A stretch of DNA of 64,000 nt from Nocardia jiangxiensis NBRC 101359. GTDB taxonomy: Bacteria; Actinomycetota; Actinomycetes; Mycobacteriales; Mycobacteriaceae. The notes beneath the pieces are model-generated. The model worked only from the letters and a program-made list of their open reading frames with translations. It made no database searches and had not been told where the DNA came from. The DNA is taken from NCBI RefSeq assembly GCF_000308615.1, contig NZ_BAGB01000013.1, positions 372,001-436,000 on the forward strand. The letters are read 5' to 3'. A program made the translations under genes and the position numbers. This document shows, one piece after another, positions 63,767-64,000 of this stretch (positions are counted from its first letter, which is position 1; the number at the start of each line of letters is the position of its first letter).

Positions 63767-64000
63767 ATGGAACCCGTGGAGATCAATGCGGGCGCCTGGT
63801 ATCTGCGCGCCCTGCGCGCGGACGATCGCATCGACGACCGCCCGGCTCTGGCCGAGGGCGGCATCACCGATCCGGACCACGTGACGCACCGCACCCGTGA
63901 ATGGGCCGAGGAGACCGGCTATTCGTGGGCCGTCTGTGAGCCCACCACCGCCGAACTCGTCGCCGAGATCGTGGTGACGCCGAATGCCGATGGTACGGCG
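63767..64000 (+). CDS. GNAT-family acetyltransferase, start only (3' end outside window)
   Basis: 78 residues are visible, starting directly after the previous stop (TAGATG). The pattern WYLRALRADDRIDDRPAL then REWAEETGYSWAVCEP and AELVAEIVV resembles the first strands of RimJ/RimL-type GNAT enzymes, though the acetyl-CoA loop is not in view. Co-transcribed with the DUF1707 gene. Assignment is tentative. Confidence 0.55.
   Translation, partial: MEPVEINAGAWYLRALRADDRIDDRPALAEGGITDPDHVTHRTREWAEETGYSWAVCEPTTAELVAEIVVTPNADGTA

Overview
The window is high-GC actinobacterial DNA with GTG starts, many leaderless start codons, WXG/ESX-type proteins, an acyl-CoA carboxylase with an epsilon subunit, and a gene order that matches (from memory) the Mycobacterium tuberculosis stretch accD5 to trpS (about Rv3280 to Rv3336c). 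A mycolic-acid actinobacterium, most probably Nocardia, fits best. I saw no rRNA, tRNA, CRISPR array, insertion sequence or phage gene.

Left arm (1-10.8 kb). A plus-strand lipid-catabolic operon (end of a lipid-transfer thiolase, SRPBCC protein, MaoC hydratase, SDR dehydrogenase, acyl-CoA dehydrogenase) is followed by an alpha/beta hydrolase divergent from xthA. Next come a barnase-like RNase with a barstar gene, a TetR regulator divergent from an MpaB-like oxygenase across a perfect palindrome, trpS, and a BrkB/YhjD membrane protein.

10.9-18 kb. A two-gene cassette (405-aa WXG-motif protein plus an unknown), the D,D-carboxypeptidase dacB1, an MFS efflux pump overlapping its TetR gene, a phenylalanine-4-hydroxylase-like enzyme, and a tyrosine/glutamine-rich protein.

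18-36 kb. The sdhCDAB operon is divergent from cdd; then deoA, add, a conserved acidic protein, a four-gene ESX-type cassette with an NlpC/P60 hydrolase, upp, pmmB, deoD, rnz, an enoyl-CoA hydratase-like gene and the M20 pair amiB1-amiA1. cdd, deoA, add, upp, deoD and pmmB together form a nucleoside salvage and sugar-phosphate block.

36-45 kb. A gamma-glutamylcyclotransferase-like gene, lpdA, a 4.3-kb island (two proline-rich exported or membrane proteins, an aminotransferase behind a perfect AT-rich palindrome, a 61-aa secreted peptide) and glpD. lpdA and glpD are neighbours in M. tuberculosis, so the island looks inserted.

45-64 kb. A possible small membrane peptide, nei, a very long lhr helicase, the lysine-degradation pair pcd and lat with an Lrp regulator, then accD5-accE-maf, a winged-helix regulator divergent from sseA, accA3, a Ser/Thr kinase, a DUF1707 protein and the start of a GNAT acetyltransferase. 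accD5, accE and accA3 encode the subunits of an acyl-CoA carboxylase that supplies (methyl)malonyl-CoA for lipid and mycolate synthesis.
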